Shown here one piece after another: positions 1 through 8,241 of a stretch of DNA of 53,794 nt. A program made the translations under genes and the position numbers. The stretch spans positions 1 to 53,794 of the forward strand of contig CAJMNI010000012.1 of the NCBI GenBank assembly GCA_905214735.1, in the 5' to 3' direction. The notes below the pieces were generated by a model, which had not been told where the DNA came from, ran no database searches, and was given only the letters and a program-made list of their open reading frames with translations. This DNA comes from an uncultured bacterium (GTDB lineage Bacteria; Bacteroidota; Bacteroidia; Bacteroidales; Muribaculaceae). Positions within the stretch are counted from its first letter, which is position 1; each line of letters starts with the position of its first letter.

Positions 1-53
1 AATCTACCAATCTGACAAATAATCAGTTAGCTATTTTCTGAATGTTCCTAAAT

Positions 54-61
54 TAATTTTG
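54..61 (+). promoter_or_regulatory. Possible -7 box upstream of the broken secreted-protein gene
   Basis: TAATTTTG matches the Bacteroidetes -7 consensus TAnnTTTG. No clear TTG is seen about 20 nt upstream, so the assignment is weak. It lies 140 nt before the ATG at 202. Confidence 0.35.
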
Positions 62-201
62 CGATAGTATAAATGCGAAAAGGAGATTGGTCCGAAAAAC
101 TCGACAGCAGCCATTGCCAAGCCTGCCGGCGGCAATGGCCGGAAAGCAAGCCAACAACCAACCCAACATATCAACTCAACAGTATTAATATCTAAACCTT
201 T

Positions 202-853
202 ATGAAGAATTCCAAACTCTTTGTTTCGGCTGTAGCGGCCACGGCCGCCCTCGCATAACGGTCTCTTCGTAAAGGGCCAGCAGGCTCACCTCATCGGCGT
301 TTCGATCCTCAGCAAGGGCGGCGACACCCCCGTAAATCCCGACCAGCCCGACAAACCGGGCGAGACTATGGAGAACACCATTTGGGAAGGTGACGAAGAT
401 CTCGACGGCTGGAACAATCTCATCGAGATCCCCGCCAAGGCTTTCACCACTGCCAAAGAGGGCGACACAATGCGCCTCGTATTCTCCGACTGCGGCGACA
501 CTCCCCAGGTGCAGCTCGCTGTCAAGACGATCAACGGCGGCGACTGGACTCAGATCGTGGACTACGACGCAATCACGGCCAACAAATATGAATACAAGAT
601 CGCAGGCGAGGCCGGCGACGGCACTCTCCTCCAGCTCCTCCAGGCCAACGGTCTCTTCGTGAAGGGCCAGCAGGCTCACCTCAAAGGCGTGGTGCTCGTC
701 CAGAAAACAACCTCCGCTGTAGAGACGATCGAAGAAATCGACCTCAACGCCCCCATGGAGATCTACACTCTCGACGGCCGCCGCGTCAACGAGATGGAGA
801 AGGGTCTCTATATCCTCCGCCAGGGCAACAAAATTATGAAAGTCATCAAATAA
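202..853 (+). pseudogene. Broken secreted repeat-domain protein, paralogue of the next gene
   Basis: An ATG at 202 opens a normal signal peptide (MKNSKLFVSAVAATAALA) that runs into TAA at 256-258. From 257 the +1 frame is open to 853 and resumes in the middle of a domain (NGLFVKGQQAHL...), then a Pro/Asp linker (NPDQPDKPGE), one complete domain (about 368-700, ending in the same NGLFVKGQQAHL motif) and a C-terminal tail (IYTLDGRRV...GLYILRQGNK...KVIK) like those of other secreted proteins here. Against the neighbour at 1152 it has lost most of its first domain, and the junction shifts the frame. What is seen: an out-of-frame internal deletion. What is inferred: a pseudogene, or an assembly collapse in a repetitive gene. 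A 161-residue product from 368 without signal peptide is possible but unlikely to be exported. Function of the family is unknown. Confidence 0.7.
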
Positions 854-880
854 TCTACTTACGCATTTAGATTAATCTCC

Positions 881-917
881 GAAAGGGGGCTGCGCGGGCA
901 GCCCCCTTTCTATTTTT
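881..917 (+). terminator. Intrinsic terminator after the broken gene
   Basis: A perfect 13-bp stem (881-893 with 898-910) closes a GCGG loop and is followed by TATTTTT. Confidence 0.9.
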
Positions 918-1151
918 CCCGATTTTTCCGCCAACATTTCCATTTTTGCCAAAATAGTATAAGTTGTGGGTATTTTAATATTCATATCGAGGGAAACCTC
1001 TTGCTAACTCTGCAACTGAAAACAATAAGCCAAAAAAGTTAACCTTACAGAAACTCAGCGCGACTCCGGCAGCGCGTCGGAAAAACTCCGCGAATGCCGT
1101 CCGCGCCAAGATTCCACCGGAAATACATTCTAACCTATAAACATATTTATT

Positions 1152-1982
1152 ATGAAGAAATCTACTCTTTTCCTTGGCCTCGCAGCCATGATGGCGCTTC
1201 CGATGAGCGCTGAAGTCGTTTACACGTTCGATACTCCGGCATCGTTCAAGAACTGGAACAAAACCATCGAAATTCCCGAGACTCCGTTTGCCGACGCCAA
1301 AGAGGGCGACGTGATCAAGATCAACTTCGAGATCGCAACAGCAGAAGTCAACGAAGAGTCTCCCGCCCAGGTGCAGATCGCTCTCAAGACAGTTGCCGAC
1401 TGGACATGGACTGAAATTGTGAAGTGCGCCCCTATCGAGGGCACAAGCTACAGCCACACCATCCTCGACGCCTGCCCCGACGGCTGCGATGACACCGACC
1501 TTGAAATGATCCTCGCTCACGGCATCAACCTCAAAGGCCAGCACGCTTCTGTTGTTTCCATCGAGCTCCTCGACGGCCAGGGCGGCGGTGACGAACCCGT
1601 GAATCCCGACCAGCCCGACCAGCCCGACCAGCCCGGCGAAGCCTGGACAAGCGTATGGAAAGCCGGAGCCAATCCCATTCCTTTCGGTTCATGGACAGGT
1701 CTTGTTGAAATCACCGACGGCGTGATCGGCACAACCGACGAGACTGACCTCGAAATGCTCAAGGCTCACGGTCTCAGCCTCAAGGGCCAGAACGCTACTC
1801 CGGTGGAGATCTTCCTCAGCTCCAAATCAGGTGCTGCTGTTGAAAACATCGCCGACGACGCCATCGACTTCAACGCTCCCGTGGAGATCTATTCCATCGA
1901 CGGCCGCCGCGTGAAGGAAGCTGCCAACGGTCTCTTCATCTTCCGCCAGGGCAACAAGGCTCAGAAGGTGCTCGTGAAGTAA
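1152..1982 (+). CDS. Secreted two-domain protein with C-terminal sorting-like tail
   Basis: 276 residues. A signal peptide (about 1-20, ending MSA-E) leads into domain A (about 21-135: YTFDTPASFKNW..., ending DLEMILAHGINLKGQHASV), a linker of NPDQPDQPDQPGEA, then domain B (about 160-230). Domain B starts (WTSVWKAG...SWTGLVEI) and ends (DLEMLKAHGLSLKGQNATPV) like domain A but lacks about 60 central residues, in frame. The tail VEIYSIDGRRVK...GLFIFRQGNKAQKVLVK resembles the last strands of type IX secretion (por) C-terminal domains, though shorter than the usual 70-80 residues. It stands alone between two terminators, downstream of its damaged paralogue. The fold looks like a beta-sandwich that could bind carbohydrate, but this is only a guess; I do not recognise the family. 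Confidence 0.75.
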   Translation: MKKSTLFLGLAAMMALPMSAEVVYTFDTPASFKNWNKTIEIPETPFADAKEGDVIKINFEIATAEVNEESPAQVQIALKTVADWTWTEIVKCAPIEGTSYSHTILDACPDGCDDTDLEMILAHGINLKGQHASVVSIELLDGQGGGDEPVNPDQPDQPDQPGEAWTSVWKAGANPIPFGSWTGLVEITDGVIGTTDETDLEMLKAHGLSLKGQNATPVEIFLSSKSGAAVENIADDAIDFNAPVEIYSIDGRRVKEAANGLFIFRQGNKAQKVLVK

Positions 1983-2040
1983 GACTCCCTTCCGAAAATT
2001 AGTTTACATGGGGTTATAGTTATATAAGTTGTACTATGGG

Positions 2041-2077
2041 AAGACGGTGCCCGCCCGGGCGTCGTCTTCTCTTTTTT
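2041..2077 (+). terminator. Intrinsic terminator after the two-domain secreted protein
   Basis: AAGACG (2041-2046) pairs with CGTCTT (2063-2068) and GCCC (2049-2052) with GGGC (2057-2060); a T-rich run follows to 2077. Confidence 0.85.
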
Positions 2078-2143
2078 ATGCACTTTTTCCAGCAGTTGTC
2101 CCCCATTTTTTAACATTTTTCCAACTGCCGGAGAACTTTTGAG

Positions 2144-2172
2144 TTGTTTCACGTATTTTTTTATTAATTTTG
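2144..2172 (+). promoter_or_regulatory. Predicted topA promoter
   Basis: TTG at 2144-2146, 18 nt, then TAATTTTG at 2165-2172, matching the Bacteroidetes -33/-7 pattern. Start of transcription is expected near 2179, which is exactly where the inverted-repeat element is inserted. Confidence 0.65.
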
Positions 2173-2183
2173 CAGATTCTAAG

Positions 2184-2571
2184 ACCCCGTGACACAAAAA
2201 ATGTTAACGCTGGGGCGGCCGCATTTCGAGCGATTTTCGCGAGCTGAGGAGGGCGCATAGCGGGTGCTATGCAACCGACGAAGTCTCGGCGAAAAGCGCC
2301 GGAATGCGGCCGAGGCCAGCAAATTGATTTAGCAATAATTTGCATAAATCTCAACATTTTATGAAACAATTAATATTAATATTTACAGTGTATAAAGGGG
2401 TTCTGACACAACACCGAGGCTGACGAAGCAAGAATTTTGCTTTGCTTCGCATCCTTGGGCGCCTTTGGCCCCTTGCTTACAGTCACATACGTAAGTATGC
2501 TCCTTTCAGCAAGTGACCAAATCCACTCCAAGGATGCGACCCCAGCGTTAACATTTTTTGTGTCACGGGGT
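2184..2571. mobile_element. 388-bp MITE-like element with terminal inverted repeats in the topA 5' UTR
   Basis: The ends are inverted copies of each other: 2182-2215 is the exact reverse complement of 2540-2573 (34 bp, ACCCCGTGACAC... outward). The element is flanked by the direct repeat CTAAG (2179-2183 and 2572-2576), consistent with a 5-bp target duplication. Inside are two further palindromic modules: 2216-2240 with 2288-2312, and 2448-2458 with 2528-2538. No transposase or other convincing gene lies within. Removing the element and one CTAAG would join the promoter at 2144-2172 to the topA start with a short leader. Alternative: a structured leader unrelated to transposition. Confidence 0.65.
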
Positions 2572-2588
2572 CTAAGGCGCATGTAATT

Positions 2589-4937
2589 ATGAAAAACCTC
2601 GTAATTGTTGAGTCTCCCCACAAGGCGGAGACATTCTCAAAATTCCTCGGCAAGGATTACAAAGTCATGTCGAGCGTCGGCCATATCCGCGATCTCCGCA
2701 AGAAAGGAATGAGCGTGGACATCGACGGCGATTTCTCTCCCATCTACGAGATACCCGCCGACAAGAAGGAGGTGGTGAAGAAGCTAAAAGCGGCCGCCAA
2801 GGAGGCCGACACCGTCTGGCTCGCATCCGATGAGGACCGCGAGGGAGAGGCCATCGCATGGCACCTCGCGGAAGTGCTCGGACTCGACCCGGCCACGACG
2901 AAGCGCATTGTGTTCCATGAGATCACGGAGCCGGCCATGCGCTATGCCCTCGCCCATCCCCGCCATATAGACCTCAACCTTGTCAACGCCCAGCAGGCGC
3001 GCCGCGTGCTCGACCGCATCGTCGGTTTCGAGCTCTCCCCGGTGCTCTGGAAAAAGATCAAGCCCTCCCTCTCGGCGGGCCGCGTGCAGAGCGTCGACGT
3101 CCGCCTCGTCTGCGAACGCGAGCAGGAGATCCGCGATTTCGTCCCGGTGCCTTTCTACCGCGCCGACGCCGTTTTCGCCGCTGCCGGAGGCTCCTTCAAA
3201 GCCCGCGCTCCCAAACGCTTCGACTCCGAAGCCGACGCCCGCAACTTCCTCGGCCGATGCGCCGACGCCGAGAAAAGCGGAGCGCCCAAATTCACCGTCG
3301 CCGACATATCGGTGTCGCCCGTGAGCCGAAAGCCCCAGCCCCCCTTCACTACCCCGGCCCTCCAGAAAGAGGCCAACCGCCGACTCGGCTTCTCGGTCAA
3401 TACAATCATGCGCATAGCCCAGAAGCTCTACGAGGAAGGTCTCATCACATATATGCGTACCGACTCCACCAACCTCTCCGAAATAGCCCTCAAGGACATC
3501 GCTTCGGTGGTGGAGAAGGATTTCGGCAAGGATTATGTGAAGACGCGCCGCTATCACGTGGTGTCGAAAGGGGCCCAGGAAGCCCACGAGGCTATCCGCC
3601 CCACCTACATGGACCGCGCCACAATCAACGGAACTCCCCAGGAACAGAAGCTCTACACTCTGATCCGCAACCATACCATCGCCTCCCAGATGGCCGACGC
3701 CCGCCTCGAAAAGACCAACGTCGACATTGCCCTCGGCGGCGAGACCATCTTCAAGGCCACCGGCGAGACCATGAAGTTCGAAGGCTTCCTCAAGGCTTTC
3801 GGTCAGCAGAAAAACAGCTTTGACAAAACCGCCTCCGACAGCGGCGACAACACCCTCCTCCCACCCCTCTCGAAAGGTATGGAGCTCGACCCGGAGGAGA
3901 TTACCGTGACCCAGAGCTTCACCCAGCCGCCGGCACGCTACACCGAGGGAACCCTCATCGACAAGATGAAGGAGCTCGGCATCGGCCGCCCCGCCACCTA
4001 CGCCACCTTCGTCTCCACAATCCAGGAGCGCGGCTATGTGGTCCACGGCGACAAGGAGGGAACGCCCCGCGACTACGACGTCTTCACCCTCCGCGACGGC
4101 GAGATCTCGAAGAAAGTCCTGACCGAAAACACCGGCTCCACGCGCGGAAAGCTCGTGCCGACCGACACCGGCCTGGTGGTCAACGAATTCCTCACCCAGT
4201 ATTTCCCCGACATCCTCGACTATAACTTCACAGCCTCGATGGAGGAGAAATTCGACGACATTGCCCGCGGCGAACTCCCCTGGCAGAAGGAGATGGCCGA
4301 CTTCTACAAAAATTTCCATCCCGAAATCGAGAAAGTCGACTCCATGCGAATGGAGCACAAGGTCGGCGAGCGCATCCTCGGCAACGATCCGAAGAGCGGC
4401 AAACGCGTCTCGGCGAAGATCGGCCGCTTCGGCCCGGTGGTGCAGATCGGCGAGGCAACCGACGAGGAGAAACCCCAGTTCGCCAGCATTCCGGAAAACC
4501 TCTCCATGTCGGAGATCACCCTTGAGGAGGCGCTCAAGCTCTTTGAGCTCCCCCGCACGCTCGGCACGCTCGACGGCGAGACGGTGAAGGCCTCCGAGGG
4601 ACGGTTCGGCCCCTACGTGCAGATCGGCCGCATGTTCGTCTCCATCCCCGCCGACAAAGACCCGCGCACCATCACCCTCGCCGAAGCCGGCGAGCTGATC
4701 GCCGCCAAGAAGGAGGCCGAGGCGAAGAAGGAGATCAAGGTCTTCCCCGAAGAGCCGGCGATCAAAGTTCTCAACGGCCGTTTCGGCCCCTACATCGCCT
4801 ACATGAAGGAGGGAGCCCGCAAAGCCGTGAACTATAAGATTCCGAAAGGCACCGACCCGGCCTCGCTCACCCTCGAGGAGATCCGCAAGCTGATGGAAGC
4901 CCAGGACGCCGCCCCCAAGCGCCGAAAATCCCGCTGA
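2589..4937 (+). CDS. topA: DNA topoisomerase I
   Basis: 782 residues, type IA topoisomerase that relaxes negative supercoils by a transient 5'-phosphotyrosine break. N-terminal TOPRIM domain (KNLVIVESPHKAETF with E8, and SDEDREGE near residues 80-87 carrying the acidic Mg-binding residues). The catalytic tyrosine is Y288 in LITYMRTDS. The central domain has GIGRPATYA. Instead of Cys4 zinc fingers the C-terminus has repeated GRFGPxVQIG modules (three, about residues 600-765) and a basic end (PKRRKSR). Start chosen at the first ATG after the inverted-repeat element. The gene's predicted promoter is separated from it by that element, which may change leader length, structure or expression. A short GC stem with TTT follows the stop. 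Confidence 0.97.
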   Translation: MKNLVIVESPHKAETFSKFLGKDYKVMSSVGHIRDLRKKGMSVDIDGDFSPIYEIPADKKEVVKKLKAAAKEADTVWLASDEDREGEAIAWHLAEVLGLDPATTKRIVFHEITEPAMRYALAHPRHIDLNLVNAQQARRVLDRIVGFELSPVLWKKIKPSLSAGRVQSVDVRLVCEREQEIRDFVPVPFYRADAVFAAAGGSFKARAPKRFDSEADARNFLGRCADAEKSGAPKFTVADISVSPVSRKPQPPFTTPALQKEANRRLGFSVNTIMRIAQKLYEEGLITYMRTDSTNLSEIALKDIASVVEKDFGKDYVKTRRYHVVSKGAQEAHEAIRPTYMDRATINGTPQEQKLYTLIRNHTIASQMADARLEKTNVDIALGGETIFKATGETMKFEGFLKAFGQQKNSFDKTASDSGDNTLLPPLSKGMELDPEEITVTQSFTQPPARYTEGTLIDKMKELGIGRPATYATFVSTIQERGYVVHGDKEGTPRDYDVFTLRDGEISKKVLTENTGSTRGKLVPTDTGLVVNEFLTQYFPDILDYNFTASMEEKFDDIARGELPWQKEMADFYKNFHPEIEKVDSMRMEHKVGERILGNDPKSGKRVSAKIGRFGPVVQIGEATDEEKPQFASIPENLSMSEITLEEALKLFELPRTLGTLDGETVKASEGRFGPYVQIGRMFVSIPADKDPRTITLAEAGELIAAKKEAEAKKEIKVFPEEPAIKVLNGRFGPYIAYMKEGARKAVNYKIPKGTDPASLTLEEIRKLMEAQDAAPKRRKSR

Positions 4938-4941
4938 GGCC

Positions 4942-4957
4942 GGGGCGAAGCCCCTTT
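4942..4957 (+). terminator. Weak terminator-like hairpin after topA
   Basis: GGGGC (4942-4946), GAA loop, GCCCC (4950-4954), then only three T. Short and of uncertain strength. Confidence 0.4.
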
Positions 4958-4986
4958 ACCGTGAAGAAAACCCGCGGCTTTCTTTC
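4957..4986. repeat. Single diverged copy of the 32-nt hairpin repeat
   Basis: Resembles the three tandem units at 8146-8241 (TACCGTG.AGAAA.CCCGCGGCTTTCT), so the AsmA-like gene is bracketed by the same sequence on both sides. Confidence 0.6.
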
Positions 4987-5063
4987 CCCCGGCGTGCGAA
5001 CTTTCAAGCCCGCGGTTGTTATATCTGTAGCGGCGGCTGCCATCAGGCTCCCGCCCTCAGGTT

Positions 5064-8000
5064 ATGAAAAGATTCCCGCATAAACTCCGGAAGATCGTCA
5101 GGATCTTCCTCTTCACCATCCTCGGCCTCGTCGCGGCCGTGGCGCTCCTGCTGTGCGGAATCACCCTCTGGCTCACTCCCGAACATCTCACACGCCTCGT
5201 CAACGAAGAGGCGAGCAAGGAACTCAACGCCGACGTCGAGGCCCACAACGTCAGATTCACCTTCTGGAGCACATTCCCCCATCTCAAAGTCGAGATGGAC
5301 TCCCTCCGCATCCGCAGCCGCAACCTCGACAGCATCCCCAGCTCGCTCCGCGACAGCCTCCCCAAAAACGCCGACTTCCTCCTCTACGCCGGCCGCCTGA
5401 GCGGCGGCATCAACATGATGCAGCTCGTCAGAAAACGCATCGTGCTCCACGACGTCGACCTCGATTCGATAAGGATCAACCTCGTGGCCGCCACCGCCGA
5501 TATCAACAACTACGACATCATCCGCGACACCTCGACCGGCGCCGTGCCATATTTCACCGCCAACAGCATCCGCCTCCGCCGCAAAGGGGGCGTGACGATC
5601 TTCTCCCGCCCCTCGCAGTCGGACATCGCGGTGACCATCGACTCGCTCGGAGTGGAACGTTTCGGCAAGTCCGACCGCTACAACCTCCGGATCACCGGCA
5701 CCGCCGGTCTGACGGCCGACGGCGTCCGAGTGCTGCAGAACTTCCCCTTCACCCTCTCGGGCAACGTCGACCTCGGGTTCAACCCCTTCCGCGCATCGGC
5801 CGAGGGCTACAGCGTGAGCCTCGGCAGCGTCAAGGGAAAGATGGACATCGACGTCAACCTCGAAAACGACCTGCGGATCAACAACTTCAACTATAAGCTC
5901 GACAATTTCGACATCGCCGACTTCCTCCCCTTCCTCCCCTCGCTGCGCCTTCCGCTGCTGAGCCGCCTCGACATCGGCATGGAGATCGGCGCCACGGCCC
6001 GGCTCCTCTCCCCCTATTCCCCCTCGTCCCCCTGGCTCCCTTCGCTCGAAGTGGAAGCCGAAGCCACCGACGGCCGCATCTCCTACCGCCTGCAGGACGG
6101 CCGCACGATAAGCGCCAACGGCGTACGCTTCGACGGCATCTTCCGTTATGACGGCCGAAATCCTTCGGCATCCTATGTCTCAGTGCCCGAAGCCGGCCTC
6201 AACATCCGCGGGCTCGCCCTGGAGGCCCGGCTGAAAATCACCGACATCTTCACCGAGCCGATGGTGAGCGCCGAGGTCGAAGGGAAGACCGAACTCGCCG
6301 ACATAGCGGCGGAGATTCCGGAAATGAAGGGGTATTCCTTCGACGGGGAATGCGATTTCACCGCCTCCACCCGTTTCCGTTTCGACGACATAGCCGACGG
6401 CCGGCTGAGCCGCATAGCGCTGAAAGGCGACGTGAGGATTCCCAAGGCCAATTTCGCATACGTCCACGACAACATCGCGCTTCGCGCCGGCGGCCTCTCG
6501 CTCGATTCGCGTCTGGAAAGAGGCACGGTGAAGGCCCGCATGAAGGCCGCCTCCGTCTCGCTCGCCTCCCCGGCCGGGAATCTCTCCGCCTCGGGAGTGA
6601 CCGCCTCGGCAGCGATCCCGATCCCCACCGATCTGGGCGACGCCATCCCGCCGTTCGTAAAAGGGATGCTCACGGCGGCCGCGCTGAAATATTCCGCCGA
6701 CGAGGAGGAGGTGTCAGCCCGGGGAATAGCCCTCTCGTTCGATTCAAGGCAGCGCAGCGCCCTCTACACCGCCGACCGGGCCGTCACCATTCCGGAGACC
6801 TGGACGGCCGACAGCGGCAATCTGGCGCGCATCAGCCACACCCCCGTCTTCCTCGTGGCAGACTCGGCCATGAGAGATATGGCCGCAATCCTGAGAAAAC
6901 GCGACGTTGCTGCAAAACTGAAGATAAAGAGCGGACGCCTCTCGATGCCGCAATATCCGGCCCCTGTCAGCTTCTCCGCCCTCGACATCGCCACCGACAC
7001 CGACTCCCTCTCCCTGAAAGCGGGAAGGATAGCCACGGAGGGGACGGCGCTGAGCCTCGCGACCAAAGTCGCGGGGCTGCGCCGCTGGATGCTCGCCGAC
7101 AAGCCGGTGACGCTCGGCGTCACCGCCCGCATAGAGGGGGACACCGTCCGCCTCAACACCATAGCGCGCACCTACGAGACCGGCCTGCGCAAAGCCATCG
7201 GCGACGAGGGGATGAAAGCCCGCCTCGCCAACGACTTCTCCCCTCTCGACACAATGGCCTGGCTGATCCCTCGCAACATCAGCCTCGACTGTAGCGTAGC
7301 GGTGGCCGAAACCCACTATATCAACCTCAGCTTCTCGCATCTCAAACTCAACGCCTCGACACGCGACGGCCGCCTGCGTATCGACCCCATAGCGCTCGGC
7401 TCCCCCTTCGGAGAGTTCGACTTCGCGATAGATTATGATTCCTCCCATCTGGAAAACCTCGGCATAAGTCTTGCCGGGGGTGTCGACGAGCTCGACATCG
7501 TCCCCTTCTTCAACAATTTCCATCAGTTGCTCGTGAAAATGCCTGAGATGAAAAACCTCGAAGGCGAGATTTCGGCGCAATTGGCGGCGAGCGCGAGGAT
7601 ATTCCCCGACATGTATATCAGCGTCCCCTCGGCGCAGGCTTCGGTCGGAATCCACGGCCGCGGACTCACGCTCCATCAGAACAAGTTTATCCGCCACGTC
7701 ACCCGCATGCTGATGATTCCGGAAAACGGCAACATCCACATCGCCAACGTCGACCTCCGGGCCGAAGTCAGGAACAATCTGCTGATGGTGATGCCCTTCA
7801 CCTTCAGTTTCAGCGACTATTCCCTCCGTCTGCTCGGCGTCAACAACTTCAACGGCGACCTCGCCTATCATGTCGGGTTATTCCGGTCGCCGCTCCATAT
7901 CCCCTTCGCCGTCAACATCGAAGGCACCTACAGCAAGCCGGAAATAAAATTCGGCGGCAAACGCTGGAAAGACAAGCGTGCCGCCGAAGTGGTGAGCATG

Positions 8001-8123
8001 ATGCAGGCAGACGACCGGGTCAACCTGCTGGTGGAGGCGAGCCATTACATGAAATCGCTCGTGCACGTGGCCGCCACCTATTATCAGGGAAAATATGGCA
8101 ACCTCCCCCTAAAAAAGAACTAA
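5064..8123 (+). CDS. AsmA-like membrane-anchored envelope protein
   Basis: 1019 residues. One N-terminal membrane segment (about 10-33, IVRIFLFTILGLVAAVALLL) is followed by a long periplasmic part rich in short beta strands. The start (LTRLVNEEASKELNADVEAHNVRFTFWSTFPHLKVEMDSL) and the C-terminal region (ELDIVPFFNNFHQLLVKMPEMKNLEGEISAQL and INVEGTYSKPEIKFGGKRW) have the pattern of AsmA family proteins in Bacteroidetes. AsmA/TamB/YhdP proteins are thought to act in outer-membrane biogenesis or lipid transport between the membranes; the substrate here is unknown. It follows topA by 126 nt and converges on metG. Start is the ATG at 5064, which places the membrane segment correctly. Confidence 0.85.
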   Translation: MKRFPHKLRKIVRIFLFTILGLVAAVALLLCGITLWLTPEHLTRLVNEEASKELNADVEAHNVRFTFWSTFPHLKVEMDSLRIRSRNLDSIPSSLRDSLPKNADFLLYAGRLSGGINMMQLVRKRIVLHDVDLDSIRINLVAATADINNYDIIRDTSTGAVPYFTANSIRLRRKGGVTIFSRPSQSDIAVTIDSLGVERFGKSDRYNLRITGTAGLTADGVRVLQNFPFTLSGNVDLGFNPFRASAEGYSVSLGSVKGKMDIDVNLENDLRINNFNYKLDNFDIADFLPFLPSLRLPLLSRLDIGMEIGATARLLSPYSPSSPWLPSLEVEAEATDGRISYRLQDGRTISANGVRFDGIFRYDGRNPSASYVSVPEAGLNIRGLALEARLKITDIFTEPMVSAEVEGKTELADIAAEIPEMKGYSFDGECDFTASTRFRFDDIADGRLSRIALKGDVRIPKANFAYVHDNIALRAGGLSLDSRLERGTVKARMKAASVSLASPAGNLSASGVTASAAIPIPTDLGDAIPPFVKGMLTAAALKYSADEEEVSARGIALSFDSRQRSALYTADRAVTIPETWTADSGNLARISHTPVFLVADSAMRDMAAILRKRDVAAKLKIKSGRLSMPQYPAPVSFSALDIATDTDSLSLKAGRIATEGTALSLATKVAGLRRWMLADKPVTLGVTARIEGDTVRLNTIARTYETGLRKAIGDEGMKARLANDFSPLDTMAWLIPRNISLDCSVAVAETHYINLSFSHLKLNASTRDGRLRIDPIALGSPFGEFDFAIDYDSSHLENLGISLAGGVDELDIVPFFNNFHQLLVKMPEMKNLEGEISAQLAASARIFPDMYISVPSAQASVGIHGRGLTLHQNKFIRHVTRMLMIPENGNIHIANVDLRAEVRNNLLMVMPFTFSFSDYSLRLLGVNNFNGDLAYHVGLFRSPLHIPFAVNIEGTYSKPEIKFGGKRWKDKRAAEVVSMMQADDRVNLLVEASHYMKSLVHVAATYYQGKYGNLPLKKN

Positions 8124-8145
8124 AAAAGGCTTTCACCCGCCCGAG

Positions 8146-8241
8146 CTTACCGTGCAGAAAGCCCGCGGCTTTCTGTTCTTACCGTGCAGAAAGCCCGCGG
8201 CTTCCTGTTCTTACTGTGCAGAAAGCCCGCGGCTTTCTGTT
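8146..8241. repeat. Three tandem 32-nt hairpin repeats between convergent genes
   Basis: Units at 8146-8177, 8178-8209 and 8210-8241, each containing CAGAAAGCC-CGC-GGCTTTCTG (unit 2 has one stem mismatch) followed by T residues. The stem reads the same on both strands, so the array probably ends transcription from both the AsmA-like gene and metG. The metG stop codon overlaps the last base. Confidence 0.8.
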
